The notes under the pieces: generated by a model | What the model was told of the DNA's origin: nothing | The model's database searches: none | Seen by the model: the letters and a program-made list of their open reading frames with translations, nothing else | Shown here: positions 1 through 9,163 of the stretch, one piece after another | How positions within the stretch are numbered: position 1 is the first letter of the stretch | Layout of the letters: each line of letters begins with the position of its first letter | Program-made: the position numbers and the translations under genes | Origin: DATAFF01 sp044870245 | Lineage (GTDB): Bacteria; Pseudomonadota; Alphaproteobacteria; Rhizobiales; Aestuariivirgaceae | Direction: 5' to 3' | Length of the DNA: 36,792 nucleotides | Assembly (NCBI GenBank): GCA_044870245.1 | Contig: JBIOYR010000091.1 | Location: 1 to 36,792 of the forward strand

Positions 1-675
1 TTCCGCGCCATGCCGATCCCGGCCCTGGTCGCCTGCGCCGGCTTCTTCTCGGTCGGCTCGACCCTCTATGTCACCGCCCTGACCCTGACCTCGACCGCCA
101 ATGTCTCGGCGATCGGCGCCGCCTCGCCGCTCTTCACTGCCCTGTTGAGCCCCTACATCACCCGCGAGAAGCCATCGCTCCTCACCTGGGCGGCCGCGCT
201 TGCCGCCCTGTTCGGCGTCGGCGTCATCGTCCATGGCGGGCTGGTCAGCGGCCATGTCGGCGGCAATCTCGTGTCGCTGCTCGTCGCCCTGTCCTTCGCC
301 GGCCAGACCCTGTCGCTGCGCCGCTTCCGCAATGTCGAGCTCATGCCGGCCATGGCGGTCGGCGGCATCGTCGTCTTCCTGGTGGGAGCGGTCTTCGGCA
401 ATGGCTTCGCCGTCACCTCGCGTGAAATCGCCATTCTCGCCATCATGGGACCGGTGCAGCTCGGCATTCCCATCCTGCTGCTCGCCCGCGGCGCCCGCTC
501 GGTGCGCGCCGTCACGGTGTCGATCATCGCCATGCTCGACATCGTGCTCAACCCCTTCTGGGCCTGGATGCTGGCCGGCGAGGTGCCGGACGGCAACGCC
601 GTGGCCGGCGCCCTCATCATCTGCGGCGCCGTCTCGCTCAGCCTGATCGCCGAGAACGCCCGCCGCAATCGCTGA
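1..675 (+). CDS. EamA/DMT-family transporter, C-terminal part (5' end outside window)
   Basis: The reading frame is open from base 1, so the first ATG at base 10 is probably internal and the gene starts upstream. The visible 221+ residues are very hydrophobic, with about six membrane segments separated by short charged loops. This matches the second EamA repeat and part of the first of a drug/metabolite transporter (usual length about 290 residues). Recognisable family features are the small-residue-rich helix in which TANVSAIGAASPLF occurs, and a late helix with MLDIVLNPFWAWMLAGE, close to the usual EamA end motif with a proline in the helix and a glycine-glutamate turn. It would sit in the inner membrane; substrate cannot be told. 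It converges on the heparinase-like gene, with one base between the two stop codons. Confidence 0.85.
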   Translation, partial: FRAMPIPALVACAGFFSVGSTLYVTALTLTSTANVSAIGAASPLFTALLSPYITREKPSLLTWAAALAALFGVGVIVHGGLVSGHVGGNLVSLLVALSFAGQTLSLRRFRNVELMPAMAVGGIVVFLVGAVFGNGFAVTSREIAILAIMGPVQLGIPILLLARGARSVRAVTVSIIAMLDIVLNPFWAWMLAGEVPDGNAVAGALIICGAVSLSLIAENARRNR

Positions 676-676
676 T

Positions 677-2446
677 CTACAGCAGCAGCGCCGCCTGACC
701 CGCACCGGCCGTCCGGCCATCGCCGGCCGGCTTCTTCCTGGCGATCCGCTTGAACGCCCAATTGATGCGCCCAGGCCGCCCGACCACGCCGCGCACCACG
801 ATCTGCTGCGACCGCCGCGGCTGCACCCGGCCCGGCAGATAGACGCTGTCCTCGAGCCGGAGCGTCCCGCCGCGCACCGTGAAGGTCCAGCCCGCCTTGT
901 TCGGCAGCTGCAGCATGACGCTTGCCCCATCCTTCGAGGCGATCGCCTTCACGCTCGGATGGAGATGGAACCTCAGCGCATAGGACAGCTGGTCGAGCTG
1001 CGCCGTCGGGCGCTCGGCGACGAACCAGTCCTCGCCCCTGAGATCGCTGCCATCCGGCCCCAGGAACAGCCGTCTTTCATGGCTGACCCCGAAGGCGGCG
1101 CCATAGCCGTCATGGCGCGCCTCCAGCAACGACCCTTCCGCCGACAGCTTGACGGCCGCCTGGGCATCGCGCGGGCCGATCAGGACCGGGGTGCCGAACA
1201 GCGCCTCGACCAGCCGGCCGGTGATGATCCGGCCGCTCGACACCCCGCCGATCTCGGCGGTGCTCGCCGCCGCCGTCATCCGGCAGGCCTGGTCCCATTC
1301 GGTGCCGGCAAAGGCCGGCGCGCCGCAATTGACGATGACCCGGTGCGCCCGGTCCGAGAACTCGAAGGCGAGCGGCGCCGACGCGGCATGATTGTTGAGC
1401 CCCGGCGCCGGCGGCCGGCCGACATCGACGATGACCACCGTCGGGCCCTGCTCGAGCCGGGCATAGCCGGAATGGGGCGCATGCGCCAGCGGCCGCCCGT
1501 TCGTATCATCGACCTCGAGCACCGCCTGAACCTTGGCGATTGCCGGATCGGAGCTGCCATTGAAGGTGGCGATGCCCTGGTCGCCATGCAGGAAGAACCG
1601 CAGCATCGGCAGCATCCGCTCGATCGCGCCATTGACCGCCGGCGGCACCGGATGCCGCCGCGCCTCGAGGGTCAGCCTGAGCGGCAGAAGATCGACGAGG
1701 AGATCGAGGAGCTGTGCCGGCGAGCGCGACAGGTGGCCGCCATCGGGGAGGATCTGCTGATCGAGCTCCTCGCCGAGCCGCGCCAGCGCCGGCGCCGCCA
1801 TTCCCTCGAGCCCGGTCAGTCCGACCGCCGCATAACCGAGCGCGATCGCCGCCTGCAGCCGCTCCGGCGGCCTGAGACCTGTTTGTGGCGCCGCATGAAG
1901 CGACCGCGCCTGCCGCCCGAGGCTGGCATAGAAGCTCGCGGCGAATGACGAGGGCGCGCCGGCCAGCAGGAACCCGCCATTCTGGACGAGCGAGATCAGC
2001 CGCCGCGCCCTGACCTCGATCTCCCGCGCCACCCTCATGCGGTAGCACTGCCGGTCGAGCCAATCCTGGAACAGCGCCCGGCCATGCGCCCGGTCGAGCT
2101 CGCGCCCCGCCGCCTTGAGATGGGCGAGCCAGCCAAAGCCGTGGAGCTCGCGATAGGCGGCAAGCGACGGCAACGGCGTTTCGAAGATCCCCTTCGACCC
2201 CGCCTCGACCACTACGCCGGCGAGCAGGTAGCGCCCTTGATAGAATTCCGCCGCCAGCTCGCCATTGCCGCGGATCAGCCCGGCAATGGCCGGATTGATC
2301 CCTTCCGCCCGACCGCCCACCACCAGGCCCTTGAGCCGCGGCAGCCTGAACCCGATGCCGCGCCCGACCCGGGCCACGGCGAGCTCGAGCACGCCCTTGA
2401 GAGCGTGTGGCGCAACCTGATGCGCGGTCTGCAGGTCCTGAAACAT
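677..2446 (-). CDS. heparinase II/III family protein
   Basis: The 589-residue protein resembles alphaproteobacterial heparinase II/III-like proteins, which are about this length and usually sit beside rsmB. The N-terminal two thirds is an alpha-helical toroid-like region, with the family motif LPDGGHLSRSP near residues 233-243 and HGDQGIATFNGSSD near 287-300. The C-terminal beta-rich Hepar_II_III region (about 328-570) contains an HAASAPLAFEF-type stretch followed by IVNCG. The family cleaves acidic polysaccharides by beta-elimination, but the substrate of this chromosomal subgroup is not established. The reading frame is open further upstream into rsmB; the ATG at 2446 is the first plausible start after the rsmB stop and gives the family's usual N terminus. 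Its ribosome binding site is poor. A degenerate CtrA-like site lies about 60 bp upstream. Confidence 0.8.
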   Translation of the reverse strand: MFQDLQTAHQVAPHALKGVLELAVARVGRGIGFRLPRLKGLVVGGRAEGINPAIAGLIRGNGELAAEFYQGRYLLAGVVVEAGSKGIFETPLPSLAAYRELHGFGWLAHLKAAGRELDRAHGRALFQDWLDRQCYRMRVAREIEVRARRLISLVQNGGFLLAGAPSSFAASFYASLGRQARSLHAAPQTGLRPPERLQAAIALGYAAVGLTGLEGMAAPALARLGEELDQQILPDGGHLSRSPAQLLDLLVDLLPLRLTLEARRHPVPPAVNGAIERMLPMLRFFLHGDQGIATFNGSSDPAIAKVQAVLEVDDTNGRPLAHAPHSGYARLEQGPTVVIVDVGRPPAPGLNNHAASAPLAFEFSDRAHRVIVNCGAPAFAGTEWDQACRMTAAASTAEIGGVSSGRIITGRLVEALFGTPVLIGPRDAQAAVKLSAEGSLLEARHDGYGAAFGVSHERRLFLGPDGSDLRGEDWFVAERPTAQLDQLSYALRFHLHPSVKAIASKDGASVMLQLPNKAGWTFTVRGGTLRLEDSVYLPGRVQPRRSQQIVVRGVVGRPGRINWAFKRIARKKPAGDGRTAGAGQAALLL

Positions 2447-2508
2447 TCCTGGCGCTGATGGTAAATAAAGGCTTCTGCTGCCCCGCCATGATCTAGGCGC
2501 CGAACGGG

Positions 2509-2524
2509 TTAAAGTTTCGCTAAC
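2509..2524. promoter_or_regulatory. degenerate CtrA-like box (TTAA-N7-CTAAC)
   Basis: The plus strand reads TTAA, seven bases, then CTAAC, one mismatch from the TTAA-N7-TTAAC consensus of the cell-cycle regulator CtrA. It lies in the 83-bp gap between rsmB and the heparinase-like gene, about 63 bp upstream of the latter's start. One such site could easily occur by chance. Confidence 0.2.
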
Positions 2525-2529
2525 GAGGC

Positions 2530-3867
2530 CTACTGCCTCTTGCACAATCGCGCCGCATAGAAGCCGTCCATGCCATGGATCGGCAGCGTCCGCAGATCTC
2601 CCGCCTCGCTGATCAGCCCTCGATCGATGCCGAGCTCCTCCGCCCTGATCGGCTCCCGCGCGATGTCGCGGCGCACCGCAAGCAGCGCCTCGATCTGGTG
2701 CCCGCACTCCTCGTCCTCGAGCGAGCAGGTGGCGTAGACGAGTAGCCCGCCCGGCTTCACCATGTCGATCGCGCGCCCGATGAGCTCGGCCTGCAGCGGC
2801 GCCAGCGCGGCGATCGTTGCCGGCGTCTTGATATGGGGGACGTCGGGATTGCGCCGGATCGTCCCGGTGGCCGAGCACGGGGCGTCGAGCAGCACCGCAT
2901 CGAAAGGTTCGGGCGGCTGCCATTCCGCCGCATCGGCGCACACCACCTCGGCCGCAAGATCGAGCCGCTGCAGATTGGCCTCGAGCCGCTTGAGCCGCGC
3001 TGGCGAGCGCTCGACCGCCGTCACCATCGCCCCGCCGGCAGCGAGCTGCGCGGTCTTGCCGCCCGGCGCCGCGCAGAGATCGGCCACCCTCAAATCCCGG
3101 ACATCGCCGAGGAGCCTCCCCGGCAGCGCCGCCGCCTCGTCCTGCACCCACCAGCTGCCTCGAGAATAGCCCGGCAGGTCTTCGATCCGCCCGCGCGCCG
3201 CTGCAAGCCGCACCGTTCCGGTCTTGAGCACCACCCCGCCAAGCGCCGCCGCCACCGCCGCCGGCGAAGCCTTCGCCGTGAGGTCGAGCGGCGGCTCGGC
3301 CATGTGGCTCGCCGCGATGGCCCGCGCGGTCTCGCCACCGAACGCTGCCGTCCAGCGCTCCATCAGCCAGGCCGGCGTGTTGATGATGGCAGCATCATCG
3401 GCATCAAGGAGGTCTTCGCCAGCGCCCGCCACCTTGCGCAGCACCGCATTGACGAGCCCGCCGAGATGGCGCGACGACGGTTGCTCGCCGCAGAGCCTGA
3501 CCGCCAGATCGATCACGGCGTGGGCGGGCGTGCGCAGGAACATGAGCTGCGCCGCGCCGGTGAGCAGGATCTCCCGCGCCCAAGCCGATTTGAGCGGCAG
3601 CGGTCGTTCGAGGAAGCGACCGAGCACCCGCTCGATCTCGCCAAGGCGCCTGAGCGTGGTTGCGACGATGACCCGCGTCAGTGCCCGGTCGCGACTGTCC
3701 GCGGCATCATCACCGCTCGTGCCTGCAAGCACCAGGTCGAGCGGCCGCCCTTCCCTGAGCACCGCCGCAACAGCAAGCATGGCAGAGCGTCGCGCCTTGA
3801 GGCCGGGCGGACCGGCCGGCTGACCGGCCCGCCGGCGCGCGGTCGCCAACTCAGCTCCAGGGTCCAC
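2530..3867 (-). CDS. rsmB: 16S rRNA (cytosine(967)-C5)-methyltransferase RsmB
   Basis: This 445-residue protein has the two-domain RsmB/Sun layout. A NusB-like helical domain covers about residues 20-150 (including RALTRVIVATTLRRLGEI). A SAM-dependent RNA m5C methyltransferase domain follows, with motif I LCAAPGGKTAQLA (264-276), motif IV DAPCSATGTIRRNPDVP (catalytic-site Cys331) and motif VI YATCSLEDEE (nucleophile Cys381). It methylates C967 of 16S rRNA. The chosen start is a GTG at 3867, which overlaps the end of htpX by 17 bp; internal TTG/ATG starts a few residues later are possible because the first 25 residues are low-complexity. The gene ends in Arg-Gln-stop, encoded by a single CTACTGCCT unit like that of the dispersed repeat seen elsewhere in the window. 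Confidence 0.93.
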   Translation of the reverse strand: MDPGAELATARRRAGQPAGPPGLKARRSAMLAVAAVLREGRPLDLVLAGTSGDDAADSRDRALTRVIVATTLRRLGEIERVLGRFLERPLPLKSAWAREILLTGAAQLMFLRTPAHAVIDLAVRLCGEQPSSRHLGGLVNAVLRKVAGAGEDLLDADDAAIINTPAWLMERWTAAFGGETARAIAASHMAEPPLDLTAKASPAAVAAALGGVVLKTGTVRLAAARGRIEDLPGYSRGSWWVQDEAAALPGRLLGDVRDLRVADLCAAPGGKTAQLAAGGAMVTAVERSPARLKRLEANLQRLDLAAEVVCADAAEWQPPEPFDAVLLDAPCSATGTIRRNPDVPHIKTPATIAALAPLQAELIGRAIDMVKPGGLLVYATCSLEDEECGHQIEALLAVRRDIAREPIRAEELGIDRGLISEAGDLRTLPIHGMDGFYAARLCKRQ

Positions 3868-4798
3868 GCCGCTGACGCGGTGTGTCCCACGGTCCCGACG
3901 GCTCGCGCTCCGACGACACCGTCGGCTCGGCCTGCCGCGGCGGCCGGGTCTTGCCCATTTCCTGCGCCAGCGTCATCAAGGCGGCGATCCGGTTCTCGGT
4001 GGCGGGATGGGTCGAGAACAGATTGTCCATGCGCGCGCCCGACAGCGGGTTGACGATGAACATATGCGCCGTCGCCGGATTGGCCTCCGCCGTGTCGTTC
4101 TCGATCTGGTGTGCCGCGGCGTCGATCCGCCGAAGCGCGCTCGCCAGCCACAGCGGCTCGCCGCTGATCTCGGCACCGCCGCGGTCGGCGGCATATTCGC
4201 GGGTCCGCGAGATCGCCATCTGCACGATCATCGCCGCGATCGGCGCCAGGATGATCATGGCGATCGTCGCAATCGGCCCCAAGCCGCCCTCGCGGTCGCG
4301 TCCCCCGCCGAAGAACATCGCGAAATTGCCAAGCATCGCGATCGCCCCGGCGATCGTCGCCGTCATCGTCATGATCAGCGTATCGCGGTTCTTCACATGC
4401 GCGAGCTCATGGGCGATCACCCCGGCCGCCTCCTCGGGCGACAATTGCTCGAGCAGCCCCGTGGTGGCCGCCACCGCCGCATTTTGCGGGTTGCGCCCGG
4501 TCGCGAAGGCATTGGGCTGCGGATTGTCCATGATGAAGACTTTCGGCATCGGCAGGTTCGCCTGCTTGGCGAGCCTTTCGACCAGCCCGTAGAACTCCGG
4601 CGCGCTCGCCCGGTCGACCTGCTGGGCGCCGTGCATGGAAAGCACCATCTTGTCGGAGTTCCAATAGGCGATGAGGTTGGTCGCCATCGCGATGAAGAAC
4701 GCGATGACCATTCCGCTCTCGCGCCCGATGGCATAGCCGACCGCCAGAAACAGCCCGGTGAGCGCCGCCAGCAGCAGCGCCGTTCGCATATAGTTCAT
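3851..4798 (-). CDS. htpX: membrane zinc metalloprotease HtpX
   Basis: The 315-residue protein is an M48-family protease for quality control of inner-membrane proteins. Two N-terminal membrane segments cover about residues 5-23 and 28-46. The zinc motif is HELAH (His130, Glu131, His134), and the third ligand is Glu201 in REYAADRGGAE. Two further hydrophobic segments lie near 145-165 and 175-195. Length is slightly over the usual 290-300 residues because of a polar C-terminal tail rich in Pro and Arg (about 280-315). The gene begins with ATG at 4798 and is read divergently from the DUF1674 gene; its 3' end overlaps rsmB, so the two are probably co-transcribed. This htpX/rsmB/DUF1674 cluster is common in the Hyphomicrobiales. 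Confidence 0.95.
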   Translation of the reverse strand: MNYMRTALLLAALTGLFLAVGYAIGRESGMVIAFFIAMATNLIAYWNSDKMVLSMHGAQQVDRASAPEFYGLVERLAKQANLPMPKVFIMDNPQPNAFATGRNPQNAAVAATTGLLEQLSPEEAAGVIAHELAHVKNRDTLIMTMTATIAGAIAMLGNFAMFFGGGRDREGGLGPIATIAMIILAPIAAMIVQMAISRTREYAADRGGAEISGEPLWLASALRRIDAAAHQIENDTAEANPATAHMFIVNPLSGARMDNLFSTHPATENRIAALMTLAQEMGKTRPPRQAEPTVSSEREPSGPWDTPRQRRGPWS

Positions 4799-4907
4799 CG
4801 CCCTTCTCTCGTCGCCTCTGCCTGGTCCTTGCAGCGCCAGATCGCGCCTGCCTATATGATATGCGCAATTTGCCCCTGCAACGCTTGACCTCCGTCAAAA
4901 GAGAGAG

Positions 4908-5090
4908 ATGGAAGATTCTAATCCTCTTCTTCCCCCGGCAGCCCGCCGCGCCCTGGTCGAGGCGGCCGCCCGCCGGGCCGAGCAGCAGGCGACCGACAGG
5001 GCGGGCGCGCCGGAAATCGGCGGTCCCGACGGTCCGGAGCCCACCCGCTACGGCGATTGGGAGCGCAAGGGCATCGTCAGCGATTTCTAG
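4908..5090 (+). CDS. DUF1674 protein, SDHAF4-like succinate dehydrogenase assembly factor
   Basis: This is a small 60-residue protein. Its C-terminal half carries the DUF1674 signature: EIGG, GPEPTRYGDWERKG and a terminal SDF, close to the family's typical GPEPTRYGDWE-KG-DF ending. Mitochondrial members (SDHAF4/Sdh8) bind flavinylated SdhA and help assemble succinate dehydrogenase; the same role here is inferred from homology. A purine-rich stretch (GAGAGAG) directly precedes the ATG. It is divergent from htpX with a 109-bp gap and lies 76 bp upstream of argG on the same strand. Confidence 0.88.
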   Translation: MEDSNPLLPPAARRALVEAAARRAEQQATDRAGAPEIGGPDGPEPTRYGDWERKGIVSDF

Positions 5091-5166
5091 GAACCCGAGG
5101 CCCTTGCCCGCGGCGGCGGCGCCAAGTAGAGATCTGCGCCGACGACGAGGGGAATGAGAGAAGGCA

Positions 5167-6390
5167 ATGGCCAAGCGCGGCAGCGTCGACAAGGTTGTGC
5201 TCGCCTATTCCGGCGGTCTCGACACCTCCATCATCCTGAAATGGCTTCAGGAGACCTATGGCTGCGAGGTCGTGACCTTCACCGCCGATCTCGGCCAGGG
5301 CGAGGAGCTGGAGCCGGCCCGCCGCAAGGCCGAGATGATGGGCATCCGCCAGATCTTCATCGAGGATCTCCGCGAGGAGTTCATCCGCGATTTCGTCTTT
5401 CCGATGTTCCGCGCCAACGCCCTTTACGAGGGCGTCTACCTCCTCGGCACCTCGATCGCCCGGCCGCTGATCGCCAAGCGGCTGATCGAGATCGCCGCCG
5501 CGACCGGCGCCGACGCCATCGCCCATGGCGCGACCGGCAAGGGCAACGACCAGGTCCGCTTCGAGCTCACCGCCTATGCCCTGAACCCGTCGATCAAGAT
5601 CATCGCCCCGTGGCGCGAATGGGCCTTCAAGTCGCGCACCGACCTCGTCGATTTCGCCGAGAAGCACCAGATCCCCGTGCCCAGGGACAAGCGTGGCGAG
5701 GCTCCCTTTTCGGTCGACGCCAACCTCCTCCATTCCTCCTCGGAGGGAAAGGTCCTCGAGGACCCCTGGGAGGAGCCGCCGCCTGACGTCTATCAGCGCA
5801 CCATCGCCCCCGAGGACGCTCCCGACGAGCCGACCTATGTCGAGATCGCGTTCGAGCGTGGCGACCCGGTTGCCCTTGACGGCAAGCCATTGAGCCCGGC
5901 CCGCCTCTTCACCGCCTTGAACGAGCTCGGCCGCGACAATGGCATCGGTCGCATCGACCTGGTCGAGAACCGCTTCGTCGGCATGAAGTCGCGCGGCGTC
6001 TACGAGACGCCGGGCGGCACCATCCTCCATGCCGCCCACCGCGCCATCGAGTCATTGACGCTCGACCGCGAGGCTGCCCATCTCAAGGACCAGCTGATGC
6101 CGCGCTACGCCGAGCTCGTCTATTACGGCTTCTGGTTCTCACCCGAGCGCGAGATGCTGCAGGCTCTGATCGACAAGAGCCAGGAACGGGTCGAGGGCAC
6201 CGTCCGCCTCAAGCTGTACAAGGGCAATGTCATCGTCGTCGGCCGCAAGTCGCCGCAGTCGCTCTATTCCGACGCCCTCGTCACCTTCGAGGACGATCGC
6301 GGCGCTTATGACCAGAAGGACGCCCAGGGCTTCATCCGCCTCAATGCCCTGCGGCTCAGGACCCTGGCTGCCCGACGCGCCAAATCATGA
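5167..6390 (+). CDS. argG: argininosuccinate synthase
   Basis: The 407-residue enzyme condenses citrulline and aspartate with ATP hydrolysis to AMP in arginine biosynthesis. The N-type ATP pyrophosphatase P-loop AYSGGLDTS lies at residues 13-21. Further family blocks are TADLGQGEE (39-47), the HGATGKGNDQVRFE citrulline/aspartate-binding block near 120-133, and GRIDLVENRFVGMKSRGVYE near 260-280. Full length matches the family (about 400-410). A GAGAAGG ribosome binding site precedes the ATG. The stop codon overlaps the typA start as ATGA, which points to coupled translation. argH, the next enzyme of the pathway, lies at the far end of the window and is not in this operon. Confidence 0.97.
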   Translation: MAKRGSVDKVVLAYSGGLDTSIILKWLQETYGCEVVTFTADLGQGEELEPARRKAEMMGIRQIFIEDLREEFIRDFVFPMFRANALYEGVYLLGTSIARPLIAKRLIEIAAATGADAIAHGATGKGNDQVRFELTAYALNPSIKIIAPWREWAFKSRTDLVDFAEKHQIPVPRDKRGEAPFSVDANLLHSSSEGKVLEDPWEEPPPDVYQRTIAPEDAPDEPTYVEIAFERGDPVALDGKPLSPARLFTALNELGRDNGIGRIDLVENRFVGMKSRGVYETPGGTILHAAHRAIESLTLDREAAHLKDQLMPRYAELVYYGFWFSPEREMLQALIDKSQERVEGTVRLKLYKGNVIVVGRKSPQSLYSDALVTFEDDRGAYDQKDAQGFIRLNALRLRTLAARRAKS

Positions 6391-8216
6391 ACCTTCGCAA
6401 CATTGCCATCATCGCCCATGTCGATCACGGCAAGACCACGCTGATCGACCGCCTGCTCGCCCAGTCCGGTGCCTTCCGCGAGAATCAGCGGGTGGCCGAG
6501 CGTGCCATGGATTCCAACGATCTCGAGCGCGAGCGCGGCATCACCATTCTCGCCAAGGTCACCTCCATCCTCTGGAAGGGCTCGCGCATCAACATCGTCG
6601 ACACGCCGGGCCATGCCGATTTCGGCGGCGAGGTCGAGCGCATCCTCAACATGGTCGACAGCGCGGTGCTGCTGGTCGATGCCGCCGAAGGCCCGATGCC
6701 GCAGACCAAATTCGTGCTGCAGAAGGCGCTCGAGATCGGCCTCAGGCCCATCGTCGCCGTCAACAAGATCGACAAGCATGACGAGCGCCATGTCGAGGTG
6801 GTCAACGAGGTCTTCGACCTTTTCGCTGCCCTCGACGCCACCGACGAGCAGCTCGACTTTCCCATCCTTTACGGCTCGGCCAAGCTCGGCTGGATGGCGG
6901 AATCGCCGTCCGGGCCCAAGACCGACATGGCGCCGCTCTTCGACCTCGTGCTGCGCCATGTCCCGCCGCCCTTGATCGAGCCGCCGCCCTTCCGCATGCT
7001 CGCCACCACCATCGAGGCCAATCCCTATCTCGGCCGGGTGCTCACCGGGCGCATCCGCTCTGGGTCGGTCCGCGCCAATCAGCCGGTCAAGGTCCTGTCG
7101 CGCGACGGCAAGCTCGTCGAGCAGGGCCGGATCTCCAAGGTCCTGGCGTTCCGCGGCCTCGAGCGCCAGCCCATCGAGGAGGGCTCGGCCGGCGACATCG
7201 TCGCCATTTCCGGTCTCGCCGGCGCCACCGTCGCCGACACCATCGCCGCCCCCGAGGTGATGACCCCGATCGCTGCCCAGCCGATCGATCCGCCGACCCT
7301 CGCCATGCATTTCCGCATCAATGACGGCCCCTTTGCCGGCCAGGAAGGCGACAAAGTCCAGAGCCGCGTCATTCGCGAGCGCCTCTATCGCGAGGGCGAA
7401 GGCAATGTCGCGCTGCGCATCCGCGACCTTCCCGGCGAGGCCGACACTTTTGAGGTCTCCGGCCGCGGCGAGCTGCAGCTGGCGATCCTCATCGAGACCA
7501 TGCGCCGCGAAGGCTTCGAGCTCACCGTCGGCCGCCCCCGCGTCGTCATGCGCAGTAACGAGGCGACCGGCGAGCGGCTCGAGCCGATCGAGGAGGTGAT
7601 CATCGACGTCGACGAGGAGTTCACCGGCGCCGTCGTCCAGAAGCTGTCGGAGCGCCGGGCCGAGCTCAAGGACATGCGCCCCTCCGGCGCCGGCCGCCAG
7701 CGGCTCCTCTTCCATGCCCCGACCCGCGGCCTCATCGGCTACCACGGCGAGCTGATGACCGACAGCCGCGGCACCGCCGTGATGAACCGGCTGTTCCACG
7801 CCTATGGCCCCCATGTCGGCGAGATCCCCTCGCGCCATACCGGCGTGCTGCTCGCCAATGCCGATGGCGAGGCGGTCGCCTATGCGCTCTACAATCTGCA
7901 GGATCGCGGTCCGATGTTCATCGACCCCGGCACCCGGGTCTATCAGGGCATGATCGTCGGCGAGCACACCCGCGGCAACGATCTCGAGCTCAATGTGCTC
8001 AAGGGCAAGAAGCTGACCAACATCCGCGCCGCCGGCAAGGACGACAACATCCTGCTGACCCCGCCCATCCGCATGACCTTGGAGAAGGCGCTCGCCTATA
8101 TCCAGGACGACGAGCTGGTCGAGGTGACGCCGAGATCGATCCGCCTGCGCAAGGCGATCCTCGATCCCAATGACAGGAAGCGTGCTGAACGCGCCAAGGA
8201 GGCAGTCGTCAGATAG
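6387..8216 (+). CDS. typA: ribosome-associated GTPase TypA/BipA
   Basis: The 609-residue protein is a translational GTPase of the EF-G/LepA class. G motifs are all present: G1 AHVDHGKTT (10-18), G2 RGITI, G3 DTPGHADFGG, G4 NKID and G5 GSAK. The downstream beta-barrel, EF-G III/V-like domains and BipA-specific C terminus are intact, with the conserved GLIGYHGELMTDSRGT stretch and RIRLRKAIL-like ending. It acts on the 70S/50S ribosome, especially during stress or cold growth and 50S assembly. The ATG overlaps the argG stop by ATGA. The stop codon abuts a dispersed repeat. Confidence 0.96.
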   Translation: MNLRNIAIIAHVDHGKTTLIDRLLAQSGAFRENQRVAERAMDSNDLERERGITILAKVTSILWKGSRINIVDTPGHADFGGEVERILNMVDSAVLLVDAAEGPMPQTKFVLQKALEIGLRPIVAVNKIDKHDERHVEVVNEVFDLFAALDATDEQLDFPILYGSAKLGWMAESPSGPKTDMAPLFDLVLRHVPPPLIEPPPFRMLATTIEANPYLGRVLTGRIRSGSVRANQPVKVLSRDGKLVEQGRISKVLAFRGLERQPIEEGSAGDIVAISGLAGATVADTIAAPEVMTPIAAQPIDPPTLAMHFRINDGPFAGQEGDKVQSRVIRERLYREGEGNVALRIRDLPGEADTFEVSGRGELQLAILIETMRREGFELTVGRPRVVMRSNEATGERLEPIEEVIIDVDEEFTGAVVQKLSERRAELKDMRPSGAGRQRLLFHAPTRGLIGYHGELMTDSRGTAVMNRLFHAYGPHVGEIPSRHTGVLLANADGEAVAYALYNLQDRGPMFIDPGTRVYQGMIVGEHTRGNDLELNVLKGKKLTNIRAAGKDDNILLTPPIRMTLEKALAYIQDDELVEVTPRSIRLRKAILDPNDRKRAERAKEAVVR

Positions 8217-8266
8217 GCATCGGGCAGTGAGCAGCGCTCTGCCTACTGCCTATTGCCTGCTGCCTC
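8214..8266. repeat. TACTGCC-type dispersed repeat, copy 1 (typA-folD junction)
   Basis: A left arm AGGCATCGGGCAGTGAG is followed after a short loop by a right arm of tandem TACTGCC/TATTGCC/TGCTGCC units, so GGCAGT can pair with ACTGCC. The copy lies between the convergent typA and folD and runs into folD, where it encodes the folD stop codon and last residues. It has the same architecture as the copies at 10956-11023 and 34102-34182. Confidence 0.75.
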
Positions 8267-9136
8267 CGGCACCGCCAGGCCGCGCGCCAGGCACGCCGCC
8301 TTGACCGTGTTGGCGAGCAGGCAGGCGATCGTCATCGGGCCGACGCCGCCCGGCACCGGCGTGATATGGCCGGCCACCCTGGCACAATCCTCGTAGTCGC
8401 AGTCGCCGACGATGCGGCCCTTGCCGTTCTCCTCGATGCGGTTGATGCCGACATCGATCACCGTCGCACCCGGCTTCAGCCAGTCGCCCTTGACGATGCG
8501 CGGCTTGCCGACCGCCGCGATCAGGAGATCGGCCCGCCGGCACACCGCCCCGAGATCGCGGGTCCGCGAATGGGCGATGGTGACCGTGGCATTCTCCTGA
8601 AGCAGCAGCTGCGCCACCGGCTTGCCGACGATGTTCGACCGCCCGACCACCACCGCCTCAAGCCCGTCGAGCTTGCCGAGCACCGTCTTGGCCAGGATGA
8701 CGCAGCCGACCGGAGTGCAGGGCACCAAGGCATCCTGACCCGTCGCCAGCCGCCCGGCATTGATCACGTGAAAGCCATCGACGTCCTTGTCGGGGTTGAC
8801 CGCGTTGATCACCTTGTCGCTGCCGATCTGCTTCGGCAGCGGCAGCTGGATGAGAATGCCGTCGACCTCGGGATCGGCGTTGAGCCGGTCCACCAGCGCC
8901 AGGAGCTCGGCCTCGCTGGCCGTCGCCGGCAGCCGGTGCTCGAAGCTCCTCATGCCGACTTCGGCGGTCTGCCTCGCCTTGTTGGCGACATAGACCCGGC
9001 TCGCCGGATTATCGCCGACCAGCACCACCGCCAGGCCCGGCGTGAAGCCATGATCGGCCTTAAGCTGCGCGACCGCGCCCTGCACCCGCCGCCGCAGATC
9101 CTCGGCGATGGCCTTGCCATCGATCACCCTTGCCAT
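8243..9136 (-). CDS. folD: bifunctional methylenetetrahydrofolate dehydrogenase/cyclohydrolase FolD
   Basis: The 297-residue enzyme interconverts 5,10-methylene-THF and 10-formyl-THF. The catalytic YVANK pair (Tyr49, Lys53), the ILIQLPLP block, the PCTPVG block and the NADP-binding GRSNIVGKPVAQLLL helix are all present, and the end carries the family motif TPVPGGVGPMTIA. I chose ATG 9136 (N terminus MARVIDGKAI) over the GTG two codons upstream because it fits a GAGAG ribosome binding site and the family start. The last residues (ending N-R-Q) and the TAG stop are encoded inside a TACTGCC repeat, so the tail is not conserved sequence. It follows yggT by 27 bp. The DUF167 gene often found between these two genes in related bacteria is absent. 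Confidence 0.96.
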   Translation of the reverse strand: MARVIDGKAIAEDLRRRVQGAVAQLKADHGFTPGLAVVLVGDNPASRVYVANKARQTAEVGMRSFEHRLPATASEAELLALVDRLNADPEVDGILIQLPLPKQIGSDKVINAVNPDKDVDGFHVINAGRLATGQDALVPCTPVGCVILAKTVLGKLDGLEAVVVGRSNIVGKPVAQLLLQENATVTIAHSRTRDLGAVCRRADLLIAAVGKPRIVKGDWLKPGATVIDVGINRIEENGKGRIVGDCDYEDCARVAGHITPVPGGVGPMTIACLLANTVKAACLARGLAVPEAAGNRQ

Positions 9137-9163
9137 GGTCACTGCTCTCGCTCTCCCCGAACC

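Noticed and set aside
4829..4860. Possible promoter TTGCAG - TATATG ahead of the DUF1674 gene.
   Set aside because: Spacing is workable (18 bp) but the -35 box is weak and alternatives exist; not strong enough to list.
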